DNA of 64,000 nt from CAWATZ01 sp963784995 (GTDB lineage Bacteria; Planctomycetota; Planctomycetia; Gemmatales; Gemmataceae), in NCBI GenBank assembly GCA_963784995.1, contig CAWATZ010000001.1, forward strand, positions 744,001 to 808,000, written 5' to 3'. The notes under the pieces are model-generated. The model searched no databases and had not been told where the DNA came from. It saw only the letters and a program-made list of their open reading frames with translations. The position numbers were made by a program, and so were the translations under genes. Positions within the stretch are counted from its first letter, which is position 1; every line of letters starts with the position of its first letter. Positions 8,244-17,863 of this stretch are shown here, in pieces.

Positions 8244-9918
8244 TCAGGCGTCGTACCGGTCGCCGATGACGCTGTGGAAGACAGACACGAGGCCGGCATT
8301 GTAGAGGTCGCCACCGAGCGGGGCGGCGTCGTCGAGCACCTTGCCGTGGTCGATGGTCAGCGTCCCGAAGTTGGCGATGCCGCCGCCGAAGGCGGTGGCG
8401 GTGTTGCCGGTGAAGGTGCCGTTGCTGACCGTCACCGTGCCGGAATACACGTAGACCATCCCGCTGTCGTCTGCGTAGGAGTAGTAAGCGTTGTAAATGC
8501 CGCCTCCCTGGGCAGCAGAGTTGCCGGCGAGGATGCTGCCAGTGACCGTCAGGGTCCCGTAGATGTCGTTGAAGATGCCGCCGCCCTGGTCGGCGGCATT
8601 GCTGACGAGGGTGCTGTTGTGGATCGTCAGCGTCCCATCGTTGTAAATGCCTCCGCCCAAAGTGTTGCCGCCGAAGAAGTTGACGGCAGAGTTGCCGACG
8701 AGCGTGCTGTCGCGCAGCGTCAGCGTGGCGAGGTTGGCGATGGCGCCGCCGAGGTCCGTGGCGGAGTTTCCGGCGAAGGTGCTGTTCTGGATCGTCGCTG
8801 GCCCGCCCCCGAGGAGGCCGCCGCCAATGCCGGGGATGTCGTAGGTAGCATTCCCGCTGGCGGTGTTGCCGGCGAGTGTGCTGTCGCGCAGCAGCAGCGT
8901 GCCGCCCTCGGTGGAAATGCCGCCGCCCTGGACGGCGGCGTTGCCGACCAGGAGGCTGTTTTCCACAGTCAGCATCCCGGCATAGTCGGTGCCGATGCCG
9001 CCGCCGTAGGCGGCGCTGTTGCCGGACAGGGTACTGTTCTGGACCGTCACCGTGCCCAGAAAGTCGCGAATGCCGCCGCCCTGGAAGGCGGCGTTGCCAG
9101 CCAGGATCGAATTCTGGACCAGCAGCGTCGCGCCGAAGTTGACGATGCCGCCGCCCCAGCCCGCCGTGGCGTTGTCCGTGAGGGTGCTGTCGCGCACCGT
9201 GACGGCGCCGTAGTCGGCGCTGGCCAGGCCGCCGCCGTCGTCGAAGGCGAAGTTGCCGGTGAGGGTGCTGTCGCGCACCGTCAGCGCGCCGCCGTCGTTG
9301 TAGATGCCGCCGCCGTCATAGGACGCGGAATTGCCGGACAGGATGCTGTCGCGGACCGTCAGCGTACCGCGGTTGTAGATGGCGCCGCCCGAGGAGATGG
9401 CGCTGTTGCCGGTGAGGGTGCAGTTGCTGACCGTCAGCGTCCCCTCATTGAGGATGCCGCCGCCGTAGCCGCTCGGGTCCGCGTAGCTGAAGGCCCCACC
9501 CGCGATGGTCAGGCCGGAGAGAGTCACCTGAGCGCCGGCCAGGACGTGAAAGACGCGATCCAGGTCGGCGGCCGCGACGGTGGTCGTGCCGGCCCCCGCG
9601 CCCTGGATGCTCAGGTGGCCCAGGAGGTCGAGGTCGCCGGTGCAGCGCCGCATCCTCGTCGGCCCCGGCCTGTGTCAGCGTGTACGTGCCGGCGGGCAGG
9701 AGAATGACATCCGCTCCCTGCGCCTGGTTGGCGTCGATGACCGCCTGTCGCAGCGACAGCATGCCATTGTCATGACCAAGGACGTCGAGCGTCGTGTTCA
9801 CCACGAGCGTCGCCGGCACAGCGCGATTTTCCAGCACTTCAAGTCTTGGCCGGAAGCGATTCGCGGGACGATGTTTTCGGGAAACGGTTCGTGTTCGCAG
9901 CCACGAGGAAAACCACAT
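8244..9918 (-). CDS. CSLREA-type beta-helix surface protein (copy C), one frameshift
   Basis: The reading starts at ATG 9918 with a basic N-terminus, LEVLENRAVPA and the CSLREA-like LSLRQAVIDANQA. It leaves frame near 9646 after ADEDAAL and continues in the next frame as TGDLDLLGHLSIQGAGAG to the stop at 8244. Removing one C at the break restores TGDLD, the sequence found at that point in copies A, B and D, so the intact protein would be about 558 residues. About fifteen beta-helix units (GTLTVRDSTLTGN-AFDDGGGL) follow. The C-terminus (VFHSVIGDRY) matches copy A. A strong AAAGGAG site lies within the leader at 9919. Confidence 0.8.
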
Positions 9919-10016
9919 GATGTATCTCCTTTCAGGAGCCGGTCTGCGAGAGGATGAAAAAAGCCAGTGCTGCCGCGCGCAGACCGAGCGCCGGAGCGAG
10001 GCTTTGGCCGGTTACG
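9919..10016 (-). promoter_or_regulatory. Structured 5' leader, copy C (outer hairpin lost)
   Basis: It retains the invariant GGCGCTCGGTCTGCG, the 8-bp stem GGTCTGCG/CGCAGACC (9978-9985 and 9941-9948) and the CTCCTGAAAGGAG hairpin. The upstream CCGGTGAGG arm of the other copies is missing here: the sequence reads CCGTAACCGG instead. Confidence 0.55.
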
Positions 10017-10105
10017 GTTCAATCGTTTCCGACCGAATCGATCGAGAGCGGAGAGCGCAGGTCAGGGTGGGCTGAAGCCCGCCCGTGTCAGGCCGCCAGG
10101 TGGCG

Positions 10106-11077
10106 TCAGGGGTAGTAGGTGTCCCCGATGGTGCTGTTGAAGATGGACGCCGGACCGGCGAGGTCCGGCCCAACCGGCGCGGTGTTGCCGCTGATGGAGC
10201 TGCTGCGGATAACCAGTTTGCCGCTGTTGGAGATGCCGCCGCCGTACTGGCTCGCGGAGTTGTCGGATAGCGTGCAACTGCTGAGGGTCATGGCGCCTGC
10301 GTTGAAGACAGCGCCGCCTCGTAAGGCCGAGTTGTCCGAGAAGGAGCTGGAGCTGACTAGCGCCGCCCCGAAGTTGTAAATGGCGCCGCCAGCCAGGTTG
10401 GAGGAGTTGTCGGAGAAGATACAGTTGCTGACCGTTAAGGTCCTGAGGGCAAAGATGGCGCCGCCGGAGCCCCCATGAGGGGCGGTGGTGTTGCCCGAGA
10501 ACGTGCAGTTGGTGACCGTCAACGAGCCGTACCCGGAGGAGTCGATTGCGCCACCGTCGTAGGCCGTGTTGCCGGAGAGCGTGCAATCGCTGACCGTTAG
10601 CGTCGTGCCAAAACTATAGATGGCGCCGCCGTATGCAAGGCCCGGATTGCCGTGCTGCATGGTTACGCCGGCGATCACGACGGTGCCCCCGAAAATGACA
10701 TCGAAGATCCGGTCGTGACCGCCGCCATCGATGATCGTCGTACCGGCCCCCGCACCGCTGATCGTCAGAGGGCAGGAGGACGCGGTAATGTCGAGATCGC
10801 CGGTGAGGCCCGTGTCGCCCGCCCCGGCCAAGGTCAGGTTGTAGGCGCCGGGCGGCACGACGATGGTGTCGGCCGTGGTTCTGGCGTTGGCGTCAAGGAC
10901 TGCCTGCCGCAGCGAGAGCAGGCCGTTGGCGTGACCGACAACGTCGAGCGTCGTGTTGACCGTGAGCGTCGCGGGCACGGCTCTCTCTTCCAGCACTTCG
11001 AGTTGCGGTCGGCAGCGGTTCGCAGGTCGCCGCTGGGGGGAAACGGTTCGAGTTCGCAGCCACGAGGAAAACCACAT
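10106..11077 (-). CDS. CSLREA-type beta-helix surface protein (copy D)
   Basis: An intact protein of 323 residues from ATG 11077. It has a basic N-terminus, LEVLEERAVPA, the CSLREA-like LSLRQAVLDANAR segment, then about seven beta-helix units (LTVTNCTFSGNTTAP, GGAI) ending in STIGDTYYP. It is the first gene of the four-gene module (copy D, copy C, ECF, kinase) on the minus strand. It pairs with copy B at 3701-4603 in length and termini. Predicted to be exported; function unknown. Confidence 0.85.
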   Translation of the reverse strand: MWFSSWLRTRTVSPQRRPANRCRPQLEVLEERAVPATLTVNTTLDVVGHANGLLSLRQAVLDANARTTADTIVVPPGAYNLTLAGAGDTGLTGDLDITASSCPLTISGAGAGTTIIDGGGHDRIFDVIFGGTVVIAGVTMQHGNPGLAYGGAIYSFGTTLTVSDCTLSGNTAYDGGAIDSSGYGSLTVTNCTFSGNTTAPHGGSGGAIFALRTLTVSNCIFSDNSSNLAGGAIYNFGAALVSSSSFSDNSALRGGAVFNAGAMTLSSCTLSDNSASQYGGGISNSGKLVIRSSSISGNTAPVGPDLAGPASIFNSTIGDTYYP

Positions 11078-11203
11078 GAGGCATCTCCTTTCAGGAGCCG
11101 GTCTGCGATAGGATGAAATAAGCCAGTGCTGCCGTGCGCAGACCGAGCGCCGGGGCGAGGCCTGGGCCGGTGAGGGGCTTGCTTGGCGGCAGAACCTCAC
11201 CGG
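11078..11203 (-). promoter_or_regulatory. Structured 5' leader, copy D
   Basis: A full copy. The outer stem CCGGTGAGG/CCTCACCGG lies at 11195-11203 and 11167-11175, the inner stem GGTCTGCG/CGCAGACC at 11137-11144 and 11100-11107, followed by CTCCTGAAAGGAG before the ATG. Confidence 0.6.
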
Positions 11204-11266
11204 CCGTTCAACGAGTTTGCGGGAAACACCTGGCGATGCGCTTGCCGCTGACCACGCCGAGGTCCT

Positions 11267-14200
11267 CTAGCGAACACCCTGATGTTTTTCAGCGTCCCAA
11301 ACCTTCACCGTCCCGTCCTGGCAGGCGGCGGCGAGACGATGGCCATTGGGGCTGAAGCAGAGGCTGGAAACAGCGTGTGTGCGTGCGTGTCCTTTGAGGA
11401 CGAGGACTTCCTGACCGGTCTCAACTTCCCAGACAACCACCGCATTCATCGTCACGTCAGAGGTTGCGGCGGCGAGCCGTTTGCCGTCCGGGCTGAAGCA
11501 GACGCTCCGGACACTGGCGTGGCCCTTGAGAGCCAGGAGTTCCTCGCCGGTTTCGGCGTCCCAGACCTTTACCGTCTCGTGGCTCGCCGAGGCGATCTGT
11601 TTGCCGTCCGGGCTGAAGCAGACGCTGGCGATCAGGCCGGCATGCCCGGTGAATGCACGCATCTCCTGACCGGTCTGCGCGTCCCATACCTTTACCTCCC
11701 CGGGCTTGCTGGGTTTGCTGTCTCCGCTTGCCGAGGCGAGGCGGTTGCCGTCGGGGCTGAAGCACACCCTCCGGACTTCACTGGTGTGCCCCTTGAGAGT
11801 GAGGACTTCCCGGCCGGTTTCAGCGTCCCAGAGCTTCACCGTCTGGTCATGGCTTGCTGAGGCGAGGCGGTTGCCGGCCGGGCTCCAGGCCACGCCCTCG
11901 ACCGGTTTCCCGTGCCCTTTGAGGGCAAGGGTTTCCTGGCCGGTGGTCGCATCCCAGACGCGCGGCTGATCCGGTTGATCCGGCCTGCCGTGCAGGCCGG
12001 CAGCGGAGAGCAGGCGTTTGCCGTCGGGACTGAAGCAGACACAGGTGACCGAGCCCACGTGGCCCTTGAGGGCGAGAAGCTCCTGGCCCGTTGCGGCGTC
12101 CCACACCTTCACCGCCCGGTCAAAACTTGCCGAGGCGAGTCGTCTTCCATCGGGGCTCCAGCAGACGCTGGATACCTGGCCGGCGTGCCCCTTGAATGCG
12201 AGGTCATCCTGGCCTTTCTCCGCGTCCCAGACCTTCACCGCGGCGTCATAACTTGCCGAGGCCAGCTTTTTGCCATTCGGGCTGAATGCCACCGACCACA
12301 CCCAGTTTGCGTGCCCCTGAAGGGTGTGGACCTCCTGGCCCGTCTCAGCATCCCACACCTTGATTGTTCGGTCGTCGCTTGCCGTCGCCAGTCGTTTGCC
12401 ATCGGTGCTGAAGCAGACGCTGTGGACCCTGCCTGTGTGCCCCTTGAGAGTGCGGATTTCCTGGCCCGTCCCGGCGTTCCAGACCTTGACCGTGGCGTCG
12501 AAGCTGGCCGAAGCGAGCTGCTTGCCGTCAGGGCTGAAGCACACCCGGCTGACAGCGCTGCCGTGCCCCTTGAGAGTGCGGATTTCCCGGCCTGTCCCGG
12601 CGTCCCAGACCCTGGCTGTGTCGTCAAAGCTGCCCGAGGCGAGCTGCTTGCCATCCGGGCTGAAGCAGACGCTCAGGACCATGTCTCGGTGTCCCCTGAA
12701 CACTCGGACTTCCTGTCCGGTCTCGGCGTTCCAGAGCTTCACCAGGCCGTCCTGGCATGCGGACGCGATCTGTTTGCCGTCCGGGCTGAAGCAGACGCTC
12801 GGGATCCCGCTGGTGTGCCCCCGGAGGGCGAGGACTTCCTGGCCCGTTTCGGCATCCCATACCTTGATTGTCCGGTCAGAGCTTGCCGAGGCGATCTGTT
12901 TCCCGTCCGGGCTAAAGCAGACGCAGTAGACTGTGCCTGTGTGTCCCTGGAGGGTGAGGACCTCCTGTCCGGTCTCGGCGTCCCAGACCTTCACCTCTCC
13001 GAATGGCTTGCCAGGTTTGCCGAAGACCCCGCCTGCCGAGGCAAGTCGTTTGCCGTCCGGGCTGAAGCAGACGCTCAGGACAGGGGCCACGTGTCCGAGG
13101 AAGGTTTGCTTGCTGCTGAAGCGGGTCCACAGGTGGTGATGCTCCCAGTTCCGCAGCTTCCCCTGGCATTCTTCCAGCAGGACCAGGGCGCGGGTCCCGT
13201 TTTTGTCGTGAAACTCCAACTGTGCTAGCGCCAGTTTGCCCGCGTAGACCAGCCATTCAGCGCGATCGCGCTGCTCCTCCGCGGTCTTCCGTGCGGCGTC
13301 GGCAGCCTTCTTCTCGGCTTCGGCGACCTGACGCTGGTTCGCTTCCTTCGCCCCTGCGACCCGGGCCTCCACGGCTTGCCACGACGCCACGGCGAGTCCC
13401 AGCAGCAAAGCGACGAAGACAAAAGTTGCCGCCAGCACCGGCCCCCGATTCCGCCGCGCGTACTTGCGGAAGCGATACCACGCCGACGGCGGACACGCTA
13501 GCACCGCCTCATCACGAAGATAACGCTGCAGGTCCAGCGCCAAGCCATTGGCGGTCTCGTAGCGGCGGTTGCGGTCCTTCTCCAGGGTCTTCATGACGAT
13601 CCAGTCCAGCTCGCCGCGCAGCAGCCCGCTCAGCTTCTTCGGCTCCAGGCCCCGGTTCGCCGCAATGGCGGGCAGCCCCTCCGTCGTACTCAGCCGCGTG
13701 CTGGGCCGAGGCGGCTCCTCCTCGCGAATGAGCCGCAGCACCTCCAGCAGGGCCGTCTCTTTCAGCCGTTTCCTGTCCAGCGGCGTGCCGCCGGTCAGCA
13801 ATTCGTAGAGCAGCACACCCAGCGCGTAGACGTCGCTGCGCGTGTCGATGTCCAGCTGATTGAACTGCGCCTGCTCGGGACTCATGTACTCCAGCGTGCC
13901 GACAATGGCCCCGAAGCCCGTGACCAGCGTGTGTTCGGTCAACGGCTGCCCCGTCGCCTTGGCGATCCCGAAATCGATCACCTTCGGCGCCGGCATGCTG
14001 TCGTACTGCGCCACCAGGACATTCGACGGTTTGATGTCGCGGTGGATGATGCCCTTCTGGTGCGCGTGCTGGATCGCCTGACACACAGGGATGAACAGCT
14101 CCAGCCGCTGCCGGGGCGTGAGGCGGTACTCGTCGCAGTAGCGAGTGATGGGCACGCCCTTGACCAGCTCCATCACGAAGAACGGCCGCCCCGTCTCCGC

Positions 14201-14689
14201 GGCGCCGGCGTCCAGCACGCGGGCGATGTTGGGATGGTCCATCAGGGCCAGGGCCTGCCGCTCCGCCTCGAAGCGGGCCAGAACCTGCTGGCTGTCCATG
14301 CCCGGCTTGATCACCTTCAACGCGACCAACCGCTTGACCGGCTCGGTCTGCTGCGCCAGCCACACCGTCCCCATGCCCCCTTCACCGATTGCCTCGACGA
14401 GCTTGTACCGGCCGGCGATCACGGCGCCGGCTTCTTCGCGATCCGCCCTGGGCGGACGTTCGTCTTCCGCAGCGAGGGCCCCGGTCGCTCCTTCGACCGG
14501 CAAGACGGCCGGCGCCAGCCGATCGAGCAGACTTTGCGGCGTCTCGTGAGCGGCCAGCATCCGTTCCAGGCGCTGCCGCAGTTCCGCGTCCTGGCCGCAT
14601 TCGCGCTGGAGCCAGGCGGCTCGATCCGGGGGCGCGACGGCCAGGGCCGCCAGGAATAGCTCTTTCAGGGAACGGGGCTCGACGGGCAT
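11267..14689 (-). CDS. Ser/Thr protein kinase with 14 WD40 repeats
   Basis: A 1140-residue kinase. I start at ATG 14689 because GAGGAG lies eight bases upstream; two earlier ATGs at 14722/14719 lack a good site. The kinase domain spans about residues 95-380, with GEGGMGTV, the VALKV lysine near 125, HRDIKPSN, DFGIA and SPEQ. One transmembrane helix (VLAATFVFVALLLGLAVA) and a short coiled coil rich in Lys/Glu/Ala follow. Then come 14 WD40 repeats of the form GH-V-SVCFSPDGK-LASAS-VKVWDAETGQE, enough for two seven-bladed propellers. Two repeats carry GKP- or DQP-rich insertions. It follows the ECF gene 14746-15288 by 56 bases, so the pair is likely one operon. The propeller is probably a protein-binding or sensing surface. 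Confidence 0.93.
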   Translation of the reverse strand: MPVEPRSLKELFLAALAVAPPDRAAWLQRECGQDAELRQRLERMLAAHETPQSLLDRLAPAVLPVEGATGALAAEDERPPRADREEAGAVIAGRYKLVEAIGEGGMGTVWLAQQTEPVKRLVALKVIKPGMDSQQVLARFEAERQALALMDHPNIARVLDAGAAETGRPFFVMELVKGVPITRYCDEYRLTPRQRLELFIPVCQAIQHAHQKGIIHRDIKPSNVLVAQYDSMPAPKVIDFGIAKATGQPLTEHTLVTGFGAIVGTLEYMSPEQAQFNQLDIDTRSDVYALGVLLYELLTGGTPLDRKRLKETALLEVLRLIREEEPPRPSTRLSTTEGLPAIAANRGLEPKKLSGLLRGELDWIVMKTLEKDRNRRYETANGLALDLQRYLRDEAVLACPPSAWYRFRKYARRNRGPVLAATFVFVALLLGLAVASWQAVEARVAGAKEANQRQVAEAEKKAADAARKTAEEQRDRAEWLVYAGKLALAQLEFHDKNGTRALVLLEECQGKLRNWEHHHLWTRFSSKQTFLGHVAPVLSVCFSPDGKRLASAGGVFGKPGKPFGEVKVWDAETGQEVLTLQGHTGTVYCVCFSPDGKQIASASSDRTIKVWDAETGQEVLALRGHTSGIPSVCFSPDGKQIASACQDGLVKLWNAETGQEVRVFRGHRDMVLSVCFSPDGKQLASGSFDDTARVWDAGTGREIRTLKGHGSAVSRVCFSPDGKQLASASFDATVKVWNAGTGQEIRTLKGHTGRVHSVCFSTDGKRLATASDDRTIKVWDAETGQEVHTLQGHANWVWSVAFSPNGKKLASASYDAAVKVWDAEKGQDDLAFKGHAGQVSSVCWSPDGRRLASASFDRAVKVWDAATGQELLALKGHVGSVTCVCFSPDGKRLLSAAGLHGRPDQPDQPRVWDATTGQETLALKGHGKPVEGVAWSPAGNRLASASHDQTVKLWDAETGREVLTLKGHTSEVRRVCFSPDGNRLASASGDSKPSKPGEVKVWDAQTGQEMRAFTGHAGLIASVCFSPDGKQIASASHETVKVWDAETGEELLALKGHASVRSVCFSPDGKRLAAATSDVTMNAVVVWEVETGQEVLVLKGHARTHAVSSLCFSPNGHRLAAACQDGTVKVWDAEKHQGVR

Positions 14690-14745
14690 CGGTTGCTCCT
14701 CGTTGGGTTCGTCATCCATCATGCGAGCGGCGCGGCGGATTTGTC

Positions 14746-15288
14746 TCACGTTTTTTCGGAATCGTCGGCCAGGGCGGCCGCGAGCCAGGCGCGGGCGAAG
14801 GCCCACTCGCGGTAGGCGGTGGCCCGGGACAGCCCCAGGGCGGCGGCCGCTTCCTCCACCGACAGGCCGGCAAAGACTCGTGCCTCGACGACCTTGGCGG
14901 CCAGCGGCTCCTCGGCGGCCAGCCGTTCCAGTGCGTCGTGCAAGTGCAGGATGCGCTCATCGCCGGCAGGGGCTGCTGGTTCCAGGCCCTCGAACGCAAT
15001 GCGCGGCAGAATCTGTTTGCGCCGGGCCGCCTCGACCAGGATGCGGCGCATGGCCTGGGCCGCGGCGGCAAAGAAATGGCGGCGGTTGGCAAACTGCTGA
15101 TCGCCGACCAGCCGCAAGTACGCCTCATGCACCAACGCGGTCGCCTCCAGCGTTTGTCCGGGCTGTTCGTGGGCCAGCTGCGCTGCCGCCAGCCGGCGCA
15201 GCTCCTCGTAGACCAGCGGCAACAGCTGCGCGGCGGCGGACGGATCGCCTTGCTCAATCGCCGACAGGATGCGGGTAACGTCATTCAT
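14746..15288 (-). CDS. ECF-type RNA polymerase sigma factor (TIGR02999-like)
   Basis: A 180-residue sigma factor starting at ATG 15288 (MNDVTRILSAIEQGDPSAAA). Region 2 has LVHEAYLRLVGDQQ and HFFAAAAQAMRRILVEAARRK; region 4 has LSVEEAAAALGLSRATAYREW. Longer readings upstream are not conserved. It sits immediately upstream of the WD40 kinase on the same strand. Region 2 is shorter than in the other three minus-strand copies by a few residues after LVGD. Confidence 0.92.
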   Translation of the reverse strand: MNDVTRILSAIEQGDPSAAAQLLPLVYEELRRLAAAQLAHEQPGQTLEATALVHEAYLRLVGDQQFANRRHFFAAAAQAMRRILVEAARRKQILPRIAFEGLEPAAPAGDERILHLHDALERLAAEEPLAAKVVEARVFAGLSVEEAAAALGLSRATAYREWAFARAWLAAALADDSEKT

Positions 15289-15461
15289 GAGCGGTACACC
15301 AGGGAAATGGGAGTGATTCGCTGATAGTTTACTGGTGAGAGCCAGGACTTCACCAGCGCCGCAACCGAACAACCACGATTTGGTCAGCCAGACCGAGCGC
15401 GCCGTCGTACAATGCCTCATCAGAGTCGGAGACCGGATCGCGTTCAAGTTCGAGAGTCGCC

Positions 15462-17667
15462 ATGCACGCTCAACTCCTTCGGTGGGCGCCAGCCCTGGTT
15501 GTCCTGCCGGCCGTTCTTTCCCTGTACCCCGTTCGGGCAGCCGATGACCCTGCCCTGGCACGGGGCCAGACCATCCTCCAGAAGCTGACCGAGCGGGCCA
15601 GGGACCCCGCCGGCGACCGCGACAAGCTCCGCAACGAGGTCCTGGCGCTGGGCCGCGACTATCCCGGCACCACCGTTGACTTCAAGGCGGCCGAGCTGCT
15701 GCGGCAACTGCCCTCGGCCCTCGACCGCCTCGACTCGAAGCACGTACCCGACCTGGAAAAGTTCGCCTGGCATCCCAGGGAACTCGTCGGCATCCTGGGC
15801 GAGCACCGGGGGAGGCATGGCAGCGCGGTGAGCGTTGTCGCCTTCAGTCCGGACGGCCAGCTGCTGGTTTCGGCAGGCGGCGGCTCCGTGCGCGTATGGA
15901 ACCCCGCCACCATGCGGCTGATTCAGTTCGTCGGCTTCAGCTCCCCGACGGGCCTGGCGTTCAGCAAGAACGGCAAGATGCTGGCCGTGTGCCAGCGGGC
16001 CAGCGTGTCCCTCTACGACGTGCTTGCCGGGGACGCTCCTCTGAAACTCCGCTACCGCGCGGCCGCCGGCACCGAGGCCTGTTACGGCGTCGCGTTCCAC
16101 CCCAGCAACAACAGCTTCGCCGTTGCCTGCTTCGACAACCAGGTCCGCATTTTCGACGCCACCAAGGACAAGCCCGGCGAGCCCATCGTGGCGGCAAGGC
16201 ATGAGAAGGCTGTCCACGCCGTCGCCTACTCGCCCGATGGCAAAACGCTGGCGTCCGGCAGTGCCGATCTGACGGTTCGCCTCTGGGACGTCACCGGGGA
16301 CGTTCCCAGGGAAAAAGCGGTGCTGGCCGGTCACGTCAAGCCTGTGACCGCTCTGGCCTTCAACCCAATCGGCCCCACCCTGGCCACCGCCTGCAGCGAC
16401 AGCACGGTCCGACTCTGGACCCTGCCGGCACCGGCCAGGGGTGCCCGGGAACGCATCTTCTTTGGCGACACGAAGGCCGGCAGGATCAATAACCTGAGCT
16501 TCTCCGCCAATGGCGCGATCCTCGCAACCAGCTGCGCCGACGGCACGGCCCGGGTGTGGAACGTGGGCGGCACCGCCCGGCCCACGGAGCGTTTCCGGCT
16601 GACGGGACACGTCGGGGCCGTCAACAGCGTTGCCTGGTCGCCGGACAACAAGCTGCTCGCCACGGGCGGCGCCGACTGGACCTGCCGCACCTGGGAAATC
16701 GCCGGCACGACCCCGCGGCAACGGTTTGTCACCGCCACCCACCTGAGCCAGGCATTCCACATCAGCTTCAGTCCGGATTGCCGGACCCTGGCCAGCGGCA
16801 GCAACGACTCCATCGTGCGCCTGTGGGACGTCAGCCGGCCCGAACTGAAGACGCGCCAGTACGTCCCGGGCGACGGCAAGCCGGTGTCCGGCCTGGCCTG
16901 CGCCGGACGGCGCGCACCTGGCCGTCGGCGGGTCCACCGGGATCATCCGGCTGCTGGACCTGGCCACCGGCCGGCCGGTGCGTACCTGCGACAAGCTGCC
17001 CGGCGGCCCGAGCAGCCTGGCCTACTCGCCGGATGGCAAACGTCTGCTCGCCTCACAGGGCAAGGTCGCCCATCTCCTCGATGCGGCGACCGGACGCACA
17101 ACGCGCAAACTGGTCGGGCACACCACCAACATCCAAAGCGCCCGCTTTGCCCCGGATGGCAAGCGAATCGTGACCTGTGCCGGCAACTATCTTTACGACA
17201 ATGGCAAGATCGTCGTGATCGACAACGTGCAGCAGTACACCGACACGACGGTCCGCATCTGGGACGTCCCAACCGGCAACGAACTGCTCACGATCAAGAG
17301 GCACACCAGGCCCGTCTACCAGGCGTTCTGGTCTTTCGACGGCAAGTTCCTCTACTCGGGCGGCGCCGAGGGGACAATGGTTCGCCGCGAGCTGGCCGAC
17401 CTGAACAAGCCCGAGGCCCCGGTATTTCCCGGACTTTCGCCGCAAACCTACGGCTTCCGATTGTCGCCGGACGGAACCAAGGTCCTGATGACACACCCCT
17501 GGCAATTGAAGCTGTGGGACCTGGCCAGCTGGAAACCCCTGTGGGAAAGCAAATTCGGAGAGCCGATCAGCAACGCGACCTTCGCCAGCGATAGCCGGCA
17601 CCTGGCGGTGTCGCTGAGTACGGGGGTGATTTACCTCTTCCGGCTGGCGCCGCCGGAATTGAAATGA
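15462..17667 (+). CDS. Secreted WD40 beta-propeller protein, one frameshift
   Basis: Starts at ATG 15462 with a clear signal peptide (APALVVLPAVLSLYPVRA, cut before ADDP). A helical region of about 90 residues precedes at least nine WD40-type repeats (AFSPDGQLLVSA, VRLWDV and similar). The frame is lost near 16899 after PVSGLA and resumes two bases out as PDGAHLAVGGSTGIIRLLD through to the stop at 17667. Restoring TTCG at that point gives LAFAPDG, a normal repeat, so the break is a two-base deletion in the DNA or in the assembly. It is the only plus-strand gene in the first 26 kb. It resembles stand-alone WD40 proteins common in Gemmataceae; function unknown. Confidence 0.8.
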
Positions 17668-17706
17668 ACAAGAAGAAGCGGAGCTTCGGCATTGACAGAA
17701 CGATTG

Positions 17707-17834
17707 TGGAGTGCGGCAGTGCTTTGCTCTGCCGCTTTTGTTTCTGCTTGTTTCTTCTGCTTTCCACTTCACAGCAAAACCACAGACAAAACAGCAGAAA
17801 CAAAAGCGGCAGAGCAAAGCACTGCCGCACTCCA
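17707..17834. repeat. MITE-like element with 42-bp perfect inverted arms
   Basis: Arms 17707-17748 and 17793-17834 are perfect reverse complements, beginning TGGAGTGCGGCAGTGC and ending with the matching GCACTGCCGCACTCCA. The 44-base centre is AT-richer than the surroundings and has no gene. It lies between two convergent genes. It may be a miniature mobile element or a bidirectional terminator. Confidence 0.75.
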
Positions 17835-17863
17835 TAAAAGGGCAAAACTCCAACTGAGCAGGA

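Noticed and set aside
8274..9707. 477-codon plus-strand ORF opposite the CSLREA gene
   Set aside because: A mirror of the tandem beta-helix repeats; it has no start signal and its composition (Ala/Val/Gly/Asp/Arg) is that of an antisense of repeat codons.
15444..16994. 516-codon minus-strand ORF opposite the WD40 protein
   Set aside because: The plus strand has a signal peptide and regular WD40 repeats; the minus product has none.
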